A stretch of 64,000 bases of DNA from Streptomyces sp. NRRL F-2664 (GCF_000719345.1 NZ_JOFX01000036.1:1-64000), one strand, 5' to 3'; positions 1-8,224 are shown, numbered from the stretch's first letter. Translations and numbers: made by a program. Notes: generated from the sequence alone by a model not told the origin.

Positions 1-51
1 CAGCTTGACGGGGCCCTGGGCCGTCCTCTTCTCCCGGATCTCGAAGTCCAT
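1..51 (-). CDS. Partial CDS, N-terminal 17 residues only
   Basis: Reading leftwards from an ATG at 51, the window holds the first 17 codons of a gene that continues beyond the left edge. The peptide begins MDFEIREKRT and its third codon positions are nearly all G or C. An AGGGGG ribosome binding site lies 6 nt upstream of the ATG (complement of about 58-63), which supports this start. There are too few residues to name a family. An inverted repeat 30-50 nt upstream may control it. Confidence 0.55.
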   Translation of the reverse strand, partial: MDFEIREKRTAQGPVKL

Positions 52-80
52 CGCATACCCCCTGAACTGGGGTGTTGCGA

Positions 81-103
81 CGACCACTAGAACCTAGTTG
101 TCG
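81..103. promoter_or_regulatory. Inverted repeat, possible operator of the partial gene
   Basis: ACTAG-AAC-CTAGT (86-98) lies within a wider, almost perfect inverted repeat from CGAC (81-84) to GTCG (100-103). It sits 30-50 nt upstream of the partial minus-strand gene and beyond the 3' end of the exporter permease gene. TAGAAC-type palindromes are typical of TetR-family operators in actinobacteria. Assigning it as an operator is inference; it could also be a weak terminator of the permease gene. Confidence 0.3.
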
Positions 104-151
104 CCCCGGGGCCCTTCCCGTGTCCCTGGATCCGTGTCGTCCCCCGTGCCG

Positions 152-2704
152 CTACTCGGTCTTGATGGCGGTGAGCATGTTCAGCCGGGCGGCGCTGCGG
201 GCCGGCCACATGGCGGCCAGTACGCCGACCACGGCGGCCAGCAGGAGGAAGATTCCGATCCGGTCCCACGGGAGGATCAGCTCGTAGCTGGGCATGGCCT
301 TCGACAGCGTGGAGCCGACGGCCCAGGCGAGGAAGATGCCGATGCCGACGCCGAGGACGGCTCCGAAGAGCGAGATCACGACGGCTTCGAGGCGGATCAT
401 GTTCTTGACCCGGCTGCGGTCGAGGCCGATGGCCCGCAGCATGCCGATCTCCTGGGTCCGCTCGAAGACGGACATGGCCAGGGTGTTGACGACGCCGAGC
501 ACCGAGATGACCAGGGCCATGCCGAGCAGGCCGTACATGATGTTCAGCATCGTGTTGATCATGCCGCCCATCTCGTTGCGCATGTCCTGCTGGGTGGCGA
601 CGGTGATGGCCGGGTTCTTGCCGAGGGCGTCGACGACCTTCTGCTGGGCCGCCTCGGAGGCTCCGCCGTCGACGTTGACGTACACCTCGGGGATGTACAT
701 GTCCTCGCTGTGCTCGCTGAGGATCCTGTCGTCGATGACGTAGGGGGAGAGCAGGCCCTCCATGTCCTTGAAGACGGCGCCGACCTTGACGGACGCCTCC
801 CGGCCGTCGTCGTGGGTCAGCTTGAGCGTCGTGCCGACGGTGAGGTTCTGCTTCTTGGCGGTCTTCTCCGCGACGGCGACCTCACCCCTGCCGAGGCTGT
901 CGAGCGAGCCGCTGAGGACCTCGATGTTGAGGAGCTGCCCGATGGCGGCCGGGTTCACGCCGGAGGCGGCCCGGAAGTCGCCGTCGACGAGGAAGTAGCC
1001 GGCCGTCTGCGGGGACACCGCCTTGATCCCGGGGGCCTTGGCCAGGGTCTCGGCCACGGACTTGTCGAGGCTGCCCGCGTCGGAGGACATGGAGACCCGG
1101 TAGTCGGCCTTGAGCTTCTCGGTGCTCATGCGGTCGACGACCTTGCCGACGGTGATGCCGAGCACGGACAGCGTGGTGACGAGGGTCAGGCCGATCGCCA
1201 GGGAGGCGGCCGTGACGGCGGTGCGCCGCGGGTTGCGGACGGCGTTCTGGGCCGCCAGCTTGCCGGGGACGCCGAAGGCCTTCTGCAGCAGCGGGCGGAC
1301 GGCGCCGATGACGGGCCGGGAGAGCAGCGGCAGCAGCACGATCATGCCGATCAGCATGAAGAACGCGCCGCCGCCCATGATCATGCGGCCGGTGTCGCCG
1401 CCCTTGGACACGCCCAGGAAGACCAGGCCGATGCCGAGGAGGCTGATGATCGACCCGAGGATGTTCCGGACGAGCAGGGACTTCGAGGTGGCCGGCAGGT
1501 GGGCGCTGCCCATGGCGGCGACGGGTGCGATCCGCCCGGTGCGCCAGGCCGGCAGCAGGGCGGCGACCGTGGTGACGACCACGCCGATGACGAGGGCGGC
1601 GACGACGGTGCCCGGGGCGATCACGGGGGCGCCGCCCGGCAGCTTCGCGCCGAGGGAGCCGATGACGGAGCGGATCCCGATGGCCAGGCCGACGCCGCCC
1701 AGCAGGCCGGCCGCGGCCGACAGGAAGCCGACGACGAGGGCCTCGGTGAGCACGGAGCGCATGACCTGGCCGCGGTTGGCGCCGACGGCGCGCAGCAGGG
1801 CCAGCTCCTTGGTGCGCTGGGTGACCAGCATGGTGAAGGTGTTGTAGATCAGGAAGATGCCGACGAAGAGCGAGATGCCGGCGAAGACGAGAAGCATCGT
1901 GCTGAGGTTGCTCAGGCCCTTCTCGATCTGCTTGGCCTGCTCAGCGGCGAGGGCCGCGCCGGTCTGCGCCTTGGTCGTCCTGCTGTCGAGCAGCGGCTTG
2001 ATGTCGGCGAGCAGCTTGTCGGCGGAGGTGCCGTTCTTCGCGGCGACCGACAGCTCCTGGAAGTAGCCGGGCTTGAGGTAGAGCTCCTGGGCGACCTTCG
2101 TCTCGAAGAGGACCAGGCTGCCGCCGGCCTGGACGGCGCCGTCCTCGGTCGTGAAGACGCCGGCGAGGGTGTACTCCTTGACCGGGCCGTTGGTGGCGAC
2201 GCGGACCTTGTCGCCGACCTTGTACCCGCCCTTGTCGGCGGTGGCCCGGTCCAGCGCCACCTCGTCGGCCTTGGCCGGGCCGGCGCCCTGCGTGAAGGCG
2301 TAGCGCGGGTCCTTGCCGTCCTTGACGGGCGTGTAGTTGGCGCCCTGGTTGGACCAGCCGGAGCCGATCAGCTTGCCGTCCTCGTCGCCCACGCCGGCGA
2401 AGCCGAAGACGCGCCCGCTGACGCTGTCCACGCCCGGGAGCGCCTTGATCCTGTCGAGGGTCTGCTGGCCGAGGCCGGGCTCGCCCTCCTTCTGGCCCTG
2501 CTCGTTGCGGCCCTGGCCGTAGGAGGTGACCGAGACGGCCACGCCCTCGTAGCTCTTGGCGGACTGGCCGGAGAGGGACTTCTTGAGGGTGTCGGTGAAG
2601 ACGAGGGTGCCGGAGACGAAGGCGACGCCGAGGGTGACGGCGAGCACCGTCATCAGCAGCCGGGCCTTGTGCGCGAGGACGTTGCGCAGGGCGGTACGGA
2701 ACAT
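152..2704 (-). CDS. ABC transporter permease, FtsX/MacB type
   Basis: This 850-residue membrane protein is the permease of an ABC exporter. It has an N-terminal membrane segment at about residues 15-35 followed by a large extracytoplasmic domain. A three-helix FtsX block includes the LLRAVGANRGQV motif near residues 305-320. A second MacB-like periplasmic domain is followed by a second FtsX block with the parallel motif GMLRAIGLDRSRV. The duplicated architecture is usual for actinobacterial members of the family. The ATPase gene lies 58 nt upstream on the same strand, so the two form an operon. Such pairs export lipids, peptides or drugs or act in envelope stress; the substrate cannot be told from sequence. 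Confidence 0.93.
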   Translation of the reverse strand: MFRTALRNVLAHKARLLMTVLAVTLGVAFVSGTLVFTDTLKKSLSGQSAKSYEGVAVSVTSYGQGRNEQGQKEGEPGLGQQTLDRIKALPGVDSVSGRVFGFAGVGDEDGKLIGSGWSNQGANYTPVKDGKDPRYAFTQGAGPAKADEVALDRATADKGGYKVGDKVRVATNGPVKEYTLAGVFTTEDGAVQAGGSLVLFETKVAQELYLKPGYFQELSVAAKNGTSADKLLADIKPLLDSRTTKAQTGAALAAEQAKQIEKGLSNLSTMLLVFAGISLFVGIFLIYNTFTMLVTQRTKELALLRAVGANRGQVMRSVLTEALVVGFLSAAAGLLGGVGLAIGIRSVIGSLGAKLPGGAPVIAPGTVVAALVIGVVVTTVAALLPAWRTGRIAPVAAMGSAHLPATSKSLLVRNILGSIISLLGIGLVFLGVSKGGDTGRMIMGGGAFFMLIGMIVLLPLLSRPVIGAVRPLLQKAFGVPGKLAAQNAVRNPRRTAVTAASLAIGLTLVTTLSVLGITVGKVVDRMSTEKLKADYRVSMSSDAGSLDKSVAETLAKAPGIKAVSPQTAGYFLVDGDFRAASGVNPAAIGQLLNIEVLSGSLDSLGRGEVAVAEKTAKKQNLTVGTTLKLTHDDGREASVKVGAVFKDMEGLLSPYVIDDRILSEHSEDMYIPEVYVNVDGGASEAAQQKVVDALGKNPAITVATQQDMRNEMGGMINTMLNIMYGLLGMALVISVLGVVNTLAMSVFERTQEIGMLRAIGLDRSRVKNMIRLEAVVISLFGAVLGVGIGIFLAWAVGSTLSKAMPSYELILPWDRIGIFLLLAAVVGVLAAMWPARSAARLNMLTAIKTE

Positions 2705-2762
2705 GGGGGATCTCAGTCCTGGGGCTGGAGGTCTGGAGGAAGGGCCGGGGCGGGACCCGGGA

Positions 2763-3536
2763 TCAGCTGGTGCGGCCCTTGGCGTCGAAGGCCTTCATGC
2801 GGTCCAGCACGCCGTCGGCGGAGGGGCGCAGCATCTCGTCGACGATGCGGCCGTCGGCCAGGAAGATGACCCGGTCGGCGTAGGAGGCGGCGACGGGGTC
2901 GTGGGTGACCATCACGACGGTCTGGCCGAGCTCGCGCACGGAGTTGCGCAGGAAGCCGAGGACCTCTGCGCCGGAGCGGGAGTCCAGGTTTCCGGTCGGC
3001 TCGTCACCGAAGATGATCTCGGGGCGGGAGGCCAGGGCGCGGGCGACCGCCACGCGCTGCTGCTGGCCGCCGGACAGCTGGGTGGGGCGGTGGCCGAGGC
3101 GGCCGGAGAGGCCGACCATGTCCACCACGGTGTCGAGCCACTGCTTGTCGGGCTTGCGGCCCGCGATGTCCATGGGCAGGGTGATGTTCTCCAGCGCCGT
3201 CAGGGTGGGCAGCAGGTTGAAGGCCTGGAAGATGAAGCCGATCTTGTCCCGGCGCAGCTGGGTGAGCTGCTTGTCCTTGAGGGAGCCCAGCTCGGTGTCG
3301 CCGATGCGGACGGAGCCCGCCGAGAAGGTGTCCAGGCCGGCGACGCAGTGCATCAGGGTGGACTTGCCGGAGCCCGAGGGGCCCATGATCGCGGTGAACT
3401 GGCCCTGTCCGAAGTCCACGGAGACGTTGTCCAGGGCGACCACCTGGGTCTCGCCCTGGCCGTACACCTTGGAGAGGCCGGTGGCGCGGGCGGCCACGGC
3501 CTGGGCGGTGTGCGGGGCGTAGTTCATGGTGGTCAC
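2763..3536 (-). CDS. ABC transporter ATP-binding protein, MacB/LolD type
   Basis: The 257-residue ATPase partners the downstream FtsX-type permease. It has Walker A GPSGSGKST at about residues 52-60, a Q-loop, the signature LSGGQQQRV near 153, Walker B IIFGDEPTGNLD and the switch His in VMVTHDP. The length is usual for LolD/MacB ATPases. I chose the GTG at 3536 because GAGGAG lies 7 nt upstream; an in-frame ATG at 3527 and a longer frame back to 3581 are less well supported. It is the first gene of a two-gene operon transcribed away from bldA. Confidence 0.94.
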   Translation of the reverse strand: MTTMNYAPHTAQAVAARATGLSKVYGQGETQVVALDNVSVDFGQGQFTAIMGPSGSGKSTLMHCVAGLDTFSAGSVRIGDTELGSLKDKQLTQLRRDKIGFIFQAFNLLPTLTALENITLPMDIAGRKPDKQWLDTVVDMVGLSGRLGHRPTQLSGGQQQRVAVARALASRPEIIFGDEPTGNLDSRSGAEVLGFLRNSVRELGQTVVMVTHDPVAASYADRVIFLADGRIVDEMLRPSADGVLDRMKAFDAKGRTS

Positions 3537-3747
3537 AGGACGGCTCCTCGATCGCTTGTGCGGGGACTCCTCCATCTTCACCGCGCCCCTACCTGCCGCG
3601 GATCAGCCGCCGTGACTGTTCGCGGGCCCCCTCCAGACTGACGGCGGGCGGGCCCGCCTCCTCCTCTGGTATGACACAGGAGAGGCGGACGGAGGAGGTG
3701 GCGGCCCTGGTCGCCGGGGCGGCGGGCGGAACCGGCCCGGGGTCGGC

Positions 3748-3783
3748 GGGGGTGGCGCGGGGGGTGGCGCAGGGGGGTGGCGC
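3748..3783 (+). repeat. Three tandem G-tract units
   Basis: Three imperfect copies of a unit made of five or six G followed by TGGCGC occur at 3748-3758, 3759-3770 and 3772-3783. They lie in the gene-free stretch 3537-3983 between the exporter operon and bldA. Closely spaced runs of four or more G could form a G-quadruplex on the plus strand. Short open frames across this stretch (for example 3671-3862) lack ribosome binding sites and family resemblance, so I do not call them genes. Confidence 0.5.
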
Positions 3784-3858
3784 GGGCCATCGAAATCCCG
3801 TCATTCCCGTACAGGTGGTGATCGCCGTCCAGAACGGGCCGACCGCGCATTCTGGGGC

Positions 3859-3886
3859 CTGACGGACCCTCAAGCGCCAATAAAAT
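3859..3886 (+). promoter_or_regulatory. Candidate bldA promoter
   Basis: CTGACG (3859-3864) and TAAAAT (3881-3886) with a 16-nt spacer resemble a vegetative -35/-10 pair. They lie in an unusually A+T-rich patch and would start transcription about 90 nt before the mature tRNA. An alternative -10, TAGGCT at 3934-3939, lies closer to the tRNA but has no good -35. This is motif reading only; no start site is known from the sequence. Confidence 0.3.
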
Positions 3887-3983
3887 CAGACAACATCGCA
3901 TAGACGTCCGGTCGCCGGCCGGCGTCTTGCGGATAGGCTCGGCGCAGCGTTCAAGGCTTTTTCCACGGGGGCCGCCACGCCCT

Positions 3984-4065
3984 GCCCGGATGGTGGAATG
4001 CAGACACGGCGAGCTTAAACCTCGCTGGCCTTCGGGTCGTGCCGGTTCAAGTCCGGCTCCGGGCA
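3984..4065 (+). tRNA. bldA: tRNA-Leu (anticodon UAA), bldA
   Basis: An 82-nt class II tRNA. The acceptor stem GCCCGGA (3984-3990) pairs perfectly with TCCGGGC (4058-4064), with discriminator A at 4065. The anticodon arm GCGAG/CTCGC (4009-4013 and 4021-4025) encloses the loop CTTAAAC, giving anticodon TAA at 4016-4018. There is a long variable arm and a GGTTCAAGTC T-arm. The 3' CCA is not encoded. In Streptomyces the single tRNA reading the rare UUA codon is BldA, which is needed for aerial growth and antibiotic production because UUA codons are concentrated in developmental and pathway-specific regulatory genes. I saw no in-frame TTA codon in the CDSs of this window, by eye. Confidence 0.97.
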
Positions 4066-4234
4066 CTCCGTAGCTCCGGCGAGGTCCTCGTCGCGGTGGT
4101 GGCGCAGCTCCGAGGTTTATCTCCTGCGCTTCGCCATGCCTTCTCCTAAGATCCTCCTCCAGCAGTAGGGTGCTTTCTTTGCGAGCGCATTACTCTTGAT
4201 GCAAGGCCGCGCTCGGTGGCCACGGAGGAGTGAG

Positions 4235-5083
4235 ATGAGGAGCAGTAACCCGGTCTTCTCGCGACGGGGGTTCAGCCGCGACAACGGTGGCTACGCGGGC
4301 TTTGACGCGCAGCACCCGCAGGCCGGGACGAACCCGTACGCGACGAACCCCTATGCGACCGACCCGGCCACGGGTATGCCGCAGGCGCCGGCGCGCACCA
4401 ACGCGATGACCATGGACGACGTCGTGAGCCGTACGGCCATGACGCTCGGCACGCTCATTGTGACGGCGACCCTCTCGTGGGTGCTGCTGCCGGTCGACCC
4501 GGCCAATCTCAAGACGTCGTACGCGATCGGCATCGGCGCCGCCCTGGTGGCGTTCGTCTTCGCGATGATCCAGTCGTTCAAGCAGAAGGCCGCCCCCGGC
4601 CTGATCCTGGCCTATGCGGCGTTCGAGGGCGTGTTCCTCGGCGTCATCAGCGCGGCCACCAGCACCTACTTCGGTGCCGGCGTGGTGATCCAGGCCGTGC
4701 TCGGCACGATGTGCGTCTTCGCGGCCGTGCTCTTCTCGTACAAGATGGGCTGGATCCGCGTCACCCGCCGCTTCTACGGCTTCGTGATGGCCGCGGCCCT
4801 GGGCTTCATCCTGCTCATGCTCGCGAACACGCTGTTCGCGGTCTTCGGCGGCGGTGACGGCCTCGGCTTCCGCAGCGGCGGCCTCGGCCTGCTGTTCGGC
4901 GCCATCGGCGTCATCCTCGGCGCCTGTTTCCTCGCCCTCGACTTCAAGCAGGTCGAGGACGGCGTGACGTACGGCGCCCCGCGCGAGGAGGCCTGGCTGG
5001 CCGCCTTCGGCCTCACCATGACCCTGGTGTGGATCTACATCGAGATGCTGCGCATCTTCCAGATCCTCTCCGGCGACGACTAG
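4235..5083 (+). CDS. Bax inhibitor-1/YccA family membrane protein
   Basis: This 282-residue integral membrane protein has a hydrophilic N-terminus of about 70 residues rich in Asn, Tyr, Ala and Thr (two NPYAT repeats). About seven transmembrane segments follow, typical of the Bax inhibitor-1/YccA family. The segment LGLLFGAIGVILGACFLALDF and the acidic end of the last helix match the family pattern around its pH-sensing Asp residues. The family includes proton-sensitive calcium channels; the role in Streptomyces is unknown. The ATG at 4235 is chosen because GGAGGAG lies 4 nt upstream, rather than the longer frame from 4196. It is monocistronic and ends at a strong hairpin. Confidence 0.9.
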   Translation: MRSSNPVFSRRGFSRDNGGYAGFDAQHPQAGTNPYATNPYATDPATGMPQAPARTNAMTMDDVVSRTAMTLGTLIVTATLSWVLLPVDPANLKTSYAIGIGAALVAFVFAMIQSFKQKAAPGLILAYAAFEGVFLGVISAATSTYFGAGVVIQAVLGTMCVFAAVLFSYKMGWIRVTRRFYGFVMAAALGFILLMLANTLFAVFGGGDGLGFRSGGLGLLFGAIGVILGACFLALDFKQVEDGVTYGAPREEAWLAAFGLTMTLVWIYIEMLRIFQILSGDD

Positions 5084-5125
5084 CAGGACCCGCGGGCCCT
5101 CGGGCCCGCGCGGACCGGCACTCGG

Positions 5126-5169
5126 CACGGGAAGGCCCCGCGAGCAGACGCTCGCGGGGCCTTCCCGTG
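5126..5169. terminator. Bidirectional terminator hairpin
   Basis: A perfect 20-bp stem (5126-5145 with 5150-5169) closes on the 4-nt loop AGAC. It lies between the convergent Bax-inhibitor gene and the DUF4287-type gene, so it can end transcription from both sides. There is no strong U-run, which is common in Streptomyces. Confidence 0.85.
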
Positions 5170-5201
5170 TGTATGGGGGGCGACGGGGGTCGGGGGAGGG
5201 G

Positions 5202-5432
5202 TCAGCCGAACCGGCGGGCGGCGCGGCGCAGGTCGTACTCGTGGATGATCGCCTTGGCCTGGCCGTACGACAGCTCGTGTGCGCCGCGCAGCCAGCTGAC
5301 CTTCTCCTCGAACCGGACGAGTGAGGGGCCCTCGTCGACGGTGCGGAGCCAGTCGGAGACCTCACGACCGGTGGTCAGGGGGATTCTGTCGATCATGTTG
5401 CGGTGGGTCTGCTCGGAGAACTCTACGGACAT
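5202..5432 (-). CDS. DUF4287-type small protein
   Basis: A 76-residue soluble protein starting MSVEFSEQTH and containing LSYGQAKAIIHEYDLRRA near the C-terminus. This fits the small DUF4287 domain proteins of actinobacteria, whose function is unknown. The ATG at 5432 has GGAGG 5 nt upstream; the longer frame to 5597 would run across the start of the divergent gene and is rejected. It ends about 30 nt from the bidirectional hairpin. Confidence 0.8.
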   Translation of the reverse strand: MSVEFSEQTHRNMIDRIPLTTGREVSDWLRTVDEGPSLVRFEEKVSWLRGAHELSYGQAKAIIHEYDLRRAARRFG

Positions 5433-5533
5433 GGGCGCCTCCGGAGGTGTTGCCGTGCTGTTCTCTTCACGCCACCGTGCCGGAGAGTTCGCCCGTTGGC
5501 AATGGTGCCCGGGCGGCGCGTAAGGTCGGCCGG

Positions 5534-5881
5534 GTGCTGGATACTTCGCCCCTGAGCGCCGCCGTGGAACGTTTCGCCGACCGGCTGCGGGCCGCACCGC
5601 AGAGCCGCCTCCAGCAGGGCGCCGCCGCGGCGGCGCTGGAGCTGGCCCGCGAGCTCTCCGTACGGGCTCAGCGGCTGGAGGCGCCCGGACGGGTGCCGCG
5701 GGTGATGCCCGACGAGGGCCTCTTCGTCGTCGGCGACCAGGTGGCGGTGGCCGGGCTGGACCTCGCGGAGGCCCTGCGCGGCGGCGGGGCCGGTGCCGCG
5801 GACACGGCGAAGGCCCCGTCCGAGCTGCTGGACGAGGCCGTGTCGCTGGTGGAGCAGGCGGAGATCAGAGCGATGCGATGA
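5534..5881 (+). CDS. Hypothetical actinobacterial protein, 115 aa
   Basis: A 115-residue protein from a GTG at 5534, beginning VLDTSPLSAAVERF. The first half is rich in Ala, Arg and Leu and likely helical; the middle contains VPRVMPDEGLFVVGDQVAVAG; the C-terminus is an acidic helix. No catalytic motif is seen. Third-position G+C is high through the frame. The 3' end overlaps the next, convergent gene by 17 nt. I recognise this type of protein from Streptomyces genomes only as a conserved hypothetical protein. Confidence 0.65.
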   Translation: MLDTSPLSAAVERFADRLRAAPQSRLQQGAAAAALELARELSVRAQRLEAPGRVPRVMPDEGLFVVGDQVAVAGLDLAEALRGGGAGAADTAKAPSELLDEAVSLVEQAEIRAMR

Positions 5882-6692
5882 CGCGGTCCGCGAGGATGTA
5901 GACGTTGCTGTCCGGGTCCTCGGAGTCGCCGCAGGAGAAGGTCAGCGCGTAGGCGCCGGAGATCCCCGAGCCGCCCAGCAGGACCGGAGCCGTTCCCGAG
6001 CGCAGTGCCTCCGCGAGGCGCTCCGCGGTCTCCCGGTGCCCCGGGGTCATGCACAGCGTCGTGCCGTCGGTGAAGACGTACACGTCGAGTGTGCCCAGCG
6101 GGCCGGGTCGGACGTCCGCGAGGGCCGTACGGGCCTCCGCGAGCTCCTCCAGGCGGTTCACGGTGCGCTCGTGGTCCGCGCCGGGGTGCGAGGCCTGGAC
6201 CGGTACGAAATCGGGGTGCGAGGGGTGGCGCCGGCGGGCGGCGGCCAGCTCGGCCGAGTCCTCCGGGTAGCCGGGCAGCTCGTCGAGGGCCTCCTCGCCC
6301 AGGACCGGCTCCAGGCCCACCAGGTCGGCCTGCCGGGGCAGGAAGACCGGGTTGTCCTCGCCGAGCCCCGACAGGCCGCCCAGCAGCGACGGCGCGTCCG
6401 CGGCGTCACGGGCCTCCTGCGCGGCCCAGAAGGCGCGCGCCTCGGCCAGCTCGCGCTCGCGCTCCTCGGCCAGGGCCTCGGCGACGGCGGCTCGTATCTC
6501 CGCGGCGGGCGACTCGGCGGCGGCGTTGCGGGCGTGCGGGACGGTCGCGGCCCGGGCGTGGACCGGCACCGCCAGCTCACTGCGCAGGGCGGTGACCTGC
6601 TTGCGCAGACCGTGGACGGCGTGCAGAGCAGCAGCGCCCACGGCCGTGGCAGCGGCCGTGGTCAGCAGCAGGGCAAGAGACATGGCGCTCAC
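5865..6692 (-). CDS. Membrane-anchored hypothetical protein
   Basis: A 275-residue protein with an N-terminal hydrophobic segment (about residues 4-25) that is probably an uncleaved anchor. An Ala/Glu/Arg-rich coiled-coil-like stretch at about 60-95 follows. The C-terminal domain of about 110 residues contains the strand-like segment LDVYVFTDGTTLCMTPGHRE and ends in SNVYILADRVIASL. It starts at a GTG at 6692 with AGGAG 7 nt upstream; the in-frame ATG three codons later is the alternative. No known family is recognised. Confidence 0.7.
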   Translation of the reverse strand: MSAMSLALLLTTAAATAVGAAALHAVHGLRKQVTALRSELAVPVHARAATVPHARNAAAESPAAEIRAAVAEALAEERERELAEARAFWAAQEARDAADAPSLLGGLSGLGEDNPVFLPRQADLVGLEPVLGEEALDELPGYPEDSAELAAARRRHPSHPDFVPVQASHPGADHERTVNRLEELAEARTALADVRPGPLGTLDVYVFTDGTTLCMTPGHRETAERLAEALRSGTAPVLLGGSGISGAYALTFSCGDSEDPDSNVYILADRVIASL

Positions 6693-6843
6693 TGACTAAC
6701 TCCTGAGGTGATTCGATCCCCCGACTTCCTACATCAGAGTGTCCCGGCCTGGGAATGGCGTGCAGTGCATTACGTCACGAAATGGACAGGGCCTTCGTCA
6801 CACCATTCACTCCTGTGCAGTGGCTGACCTGCGTAAACACCGA

Positions 6844-6874
6844 TCCCCCAGGACATAGGTCACATCCTGGGGGA
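6844..6874 (-). terminator. Hairpin between the thiolase gene and the next gene
   Basis: TCCCCCAGGA (6844-6853) pairs perfectly with TCCTGGGGGA (6865-6874) around an 11-nt loop. It lies about 100 nt beyond the thiolase stop codon and 150 nt before the next minus-strand start. It most likely terminates thiolase transcription, though a leader role for the downstream gene is possible. Confidence 0.6.
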
Positions 6875-6976
6875 GATTCGGTCACAGGTCGGCCGCGGCG
6901 GGATTAGAACCGGCGTCAGTACGGCCCCCGACCCCTAGGGGCGCCTGCCCCCTTCCTTGATCGGGTGATCGGAGGG

Positions 6977-8224
6977 TCACCCTCCGCTCCGGCTCGGCTC
7001 AGCCGCTCGTGCGTGTGGTCGCGCTGGGCTTCGCCACCGCTGCGGGCAGGTGCCGTGCTCGTTCCTCGCGAACTGCTTGTCGTGGAACTGCAGGCTGTTG
7101 ATCAGGGTGCCGGTCAGGCGGGCGCCGGTCATCCCGAAGGGGTGACCCACGGCGATGGCCCCGCCGTTGACGTTCAGCTTCTCCAGCGGGATCTCCAGGT
7201 CCCGGTACGACGGGATGACCTGGGCCGCGAAGGCCTCGTTGATCTCGAAGAGGTCGATGTCGCCGACCGTCAGGCCGGCCCGCTTCAGGGCCTGCTTCGA
7301 CGCCTCGACCGGGCCCAGGCCCATGATCTCGGGGGAGAGGCCCGTGACGCCGGTGGAGACGATCCGGGCCAGCGGGGTCAGGCCCAGCTCCCGGGCCTTG
7401 GTGTCGCTCATGATGACCAGCGCGGCGGCGCCGTCGTTCAGCGGACAGCAGTTGCCCGCGGTGACCAGGCCGTCGGGACGGAAGACCGGCTTGAGGCCCT
7501 GCACGCCCTCCAGGGTCACACCGGCACGCGGGCCGTCGTCGGTGGAGACGACGGTGCCGTCCGGAGTGGTGACCGGGGTGATCTCCCGGGCCCAGAAGCC
7601 GTTCTTGATGGCCTCCTCGGCCAGGTTCTGGGAACGGACGCCGAACTCGTCCATGTCCTGCCGGGTCACGCCCTTCAGACGCGCCAGGTTCTCCGCGGTC
7701 TGCCCCATCGCGATGTACGCGTCCGGGACCAGGCCGTCCTCACGCGGGTCGTGCCAGGACGAGCCCTCGCTCTGCGCGACGGCCGCGGTGCGGGCCTCCG
7801 CGTCGGCGAAGAACGGGTTGTGGGTGTCCGGCAGACCGTCCGAGGAACCCTTCACGGACCGCGAGACCATCTCGACGCCCGCGGAGATGAAGACATCGCC
7901 CTCGCCCGCCTTGATGGCGTGCAGCGCCATGCGGGAGGTCTGCAGCGACGAGGAGCAGTAGCGGGTGATGGTGGCGCCCGGCAGGAAGTCCATGCCCATC
8001 TGCACCGCCACGATGCGGGCCAGGTTGTGGCCCTGCTCGCCGCCCGGCAGACCGCAGCCCAGCATCAGGTCGTCGATGTCGCGCGGGTCCAGCTCGGGGA
8101 CCTTGGCCAGGGCGGCCTGGACGATCGTCGCGGTCAGGTCGTCCGGGCGGACGTCCTTGAGGGACCCCTTGAAGGCGCGCCCGATGGGAGAGCGGGCGGT
8201 GGAAACGATGACGGCTTCGGGCAT
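6977..8224 (-). CDS. Acetyl-CoA acetyltransferase (thiolase), abnormal C-terminus
   Basis: Thiolase-family enzyme of 415 residues that would catalyse acyl-CoA condensation or thiolysis. Residues 1-385 are typical: the nucleophilic Cys in TRYCSSSLQ (C90), NEAFAAQ, and GHPFGMTGAR (His about 361). After FHDKQF (residue 385, DNA about 7070) the expected ending, which should carry the second catalytic Cys in a CxGGGQG motif, is absent. It is replaced by 30 residues rich in Arg and Pro. I checked all three frames downstream on this strand and found no CxGGGQG. The gene may be inactivated by a recent rearrangement, or the sequence may carry an error here. Confidence 0.85.
   Translation of the reverse strand: MPEAVIVSTARSPIGRAFKGSLKDVRPDDLTATIVQAALAKVPELDPRDIDDLMLGCGLPGGEQGHNLARIVAVQMGMDFLPGATITRYCSSSLQTSRMALHAIKAGEGDVFISAGVEMVSRSVKGSSDGLPDTHNPFFADAEARTAAVAQSEGSSWHDPREDGLVPDAYIAMGQTAENLARLKGVTRQDMDEFGVRSQNLAEEAIKNGFWAREITPVTTPDGTVVSTDDGPRAGVTLEGVQGLKPVFRPDGLVTAGNCCPLNDGAAALVIMSDTKARELGLTPLARIVSTGVTGLSPEIMGLGPVEASKQALKRAGLTVGDIDLFEINEAFAAQVIPSYRDLEIPLEKLNVNGGAIAVGHPFGMTGARLTGTLINSLQFHDKQFARNEHGTCPQRWRSPARPHARAAEPSRSGG

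Noticed and set aside
98..2869. 923-codon plus-strand frame opposite the ABC permease gene
   Set aside because: It is an antisense shadow produced by high G+C; its composition (Asp/Gly/Arg/His rich) fits no family, and the minus strand encodes a complete FtsX-type permease with motifs. The same applies to the other long antisense frames, for example 16191-18614, 30243-33128 and 54721-58458.
3671..3862. 63-codon frame between the exporter operon and bldA
   Set aside because: It has no ribosome binding site or recognisable motif and is built largely from the G-tract repeat.
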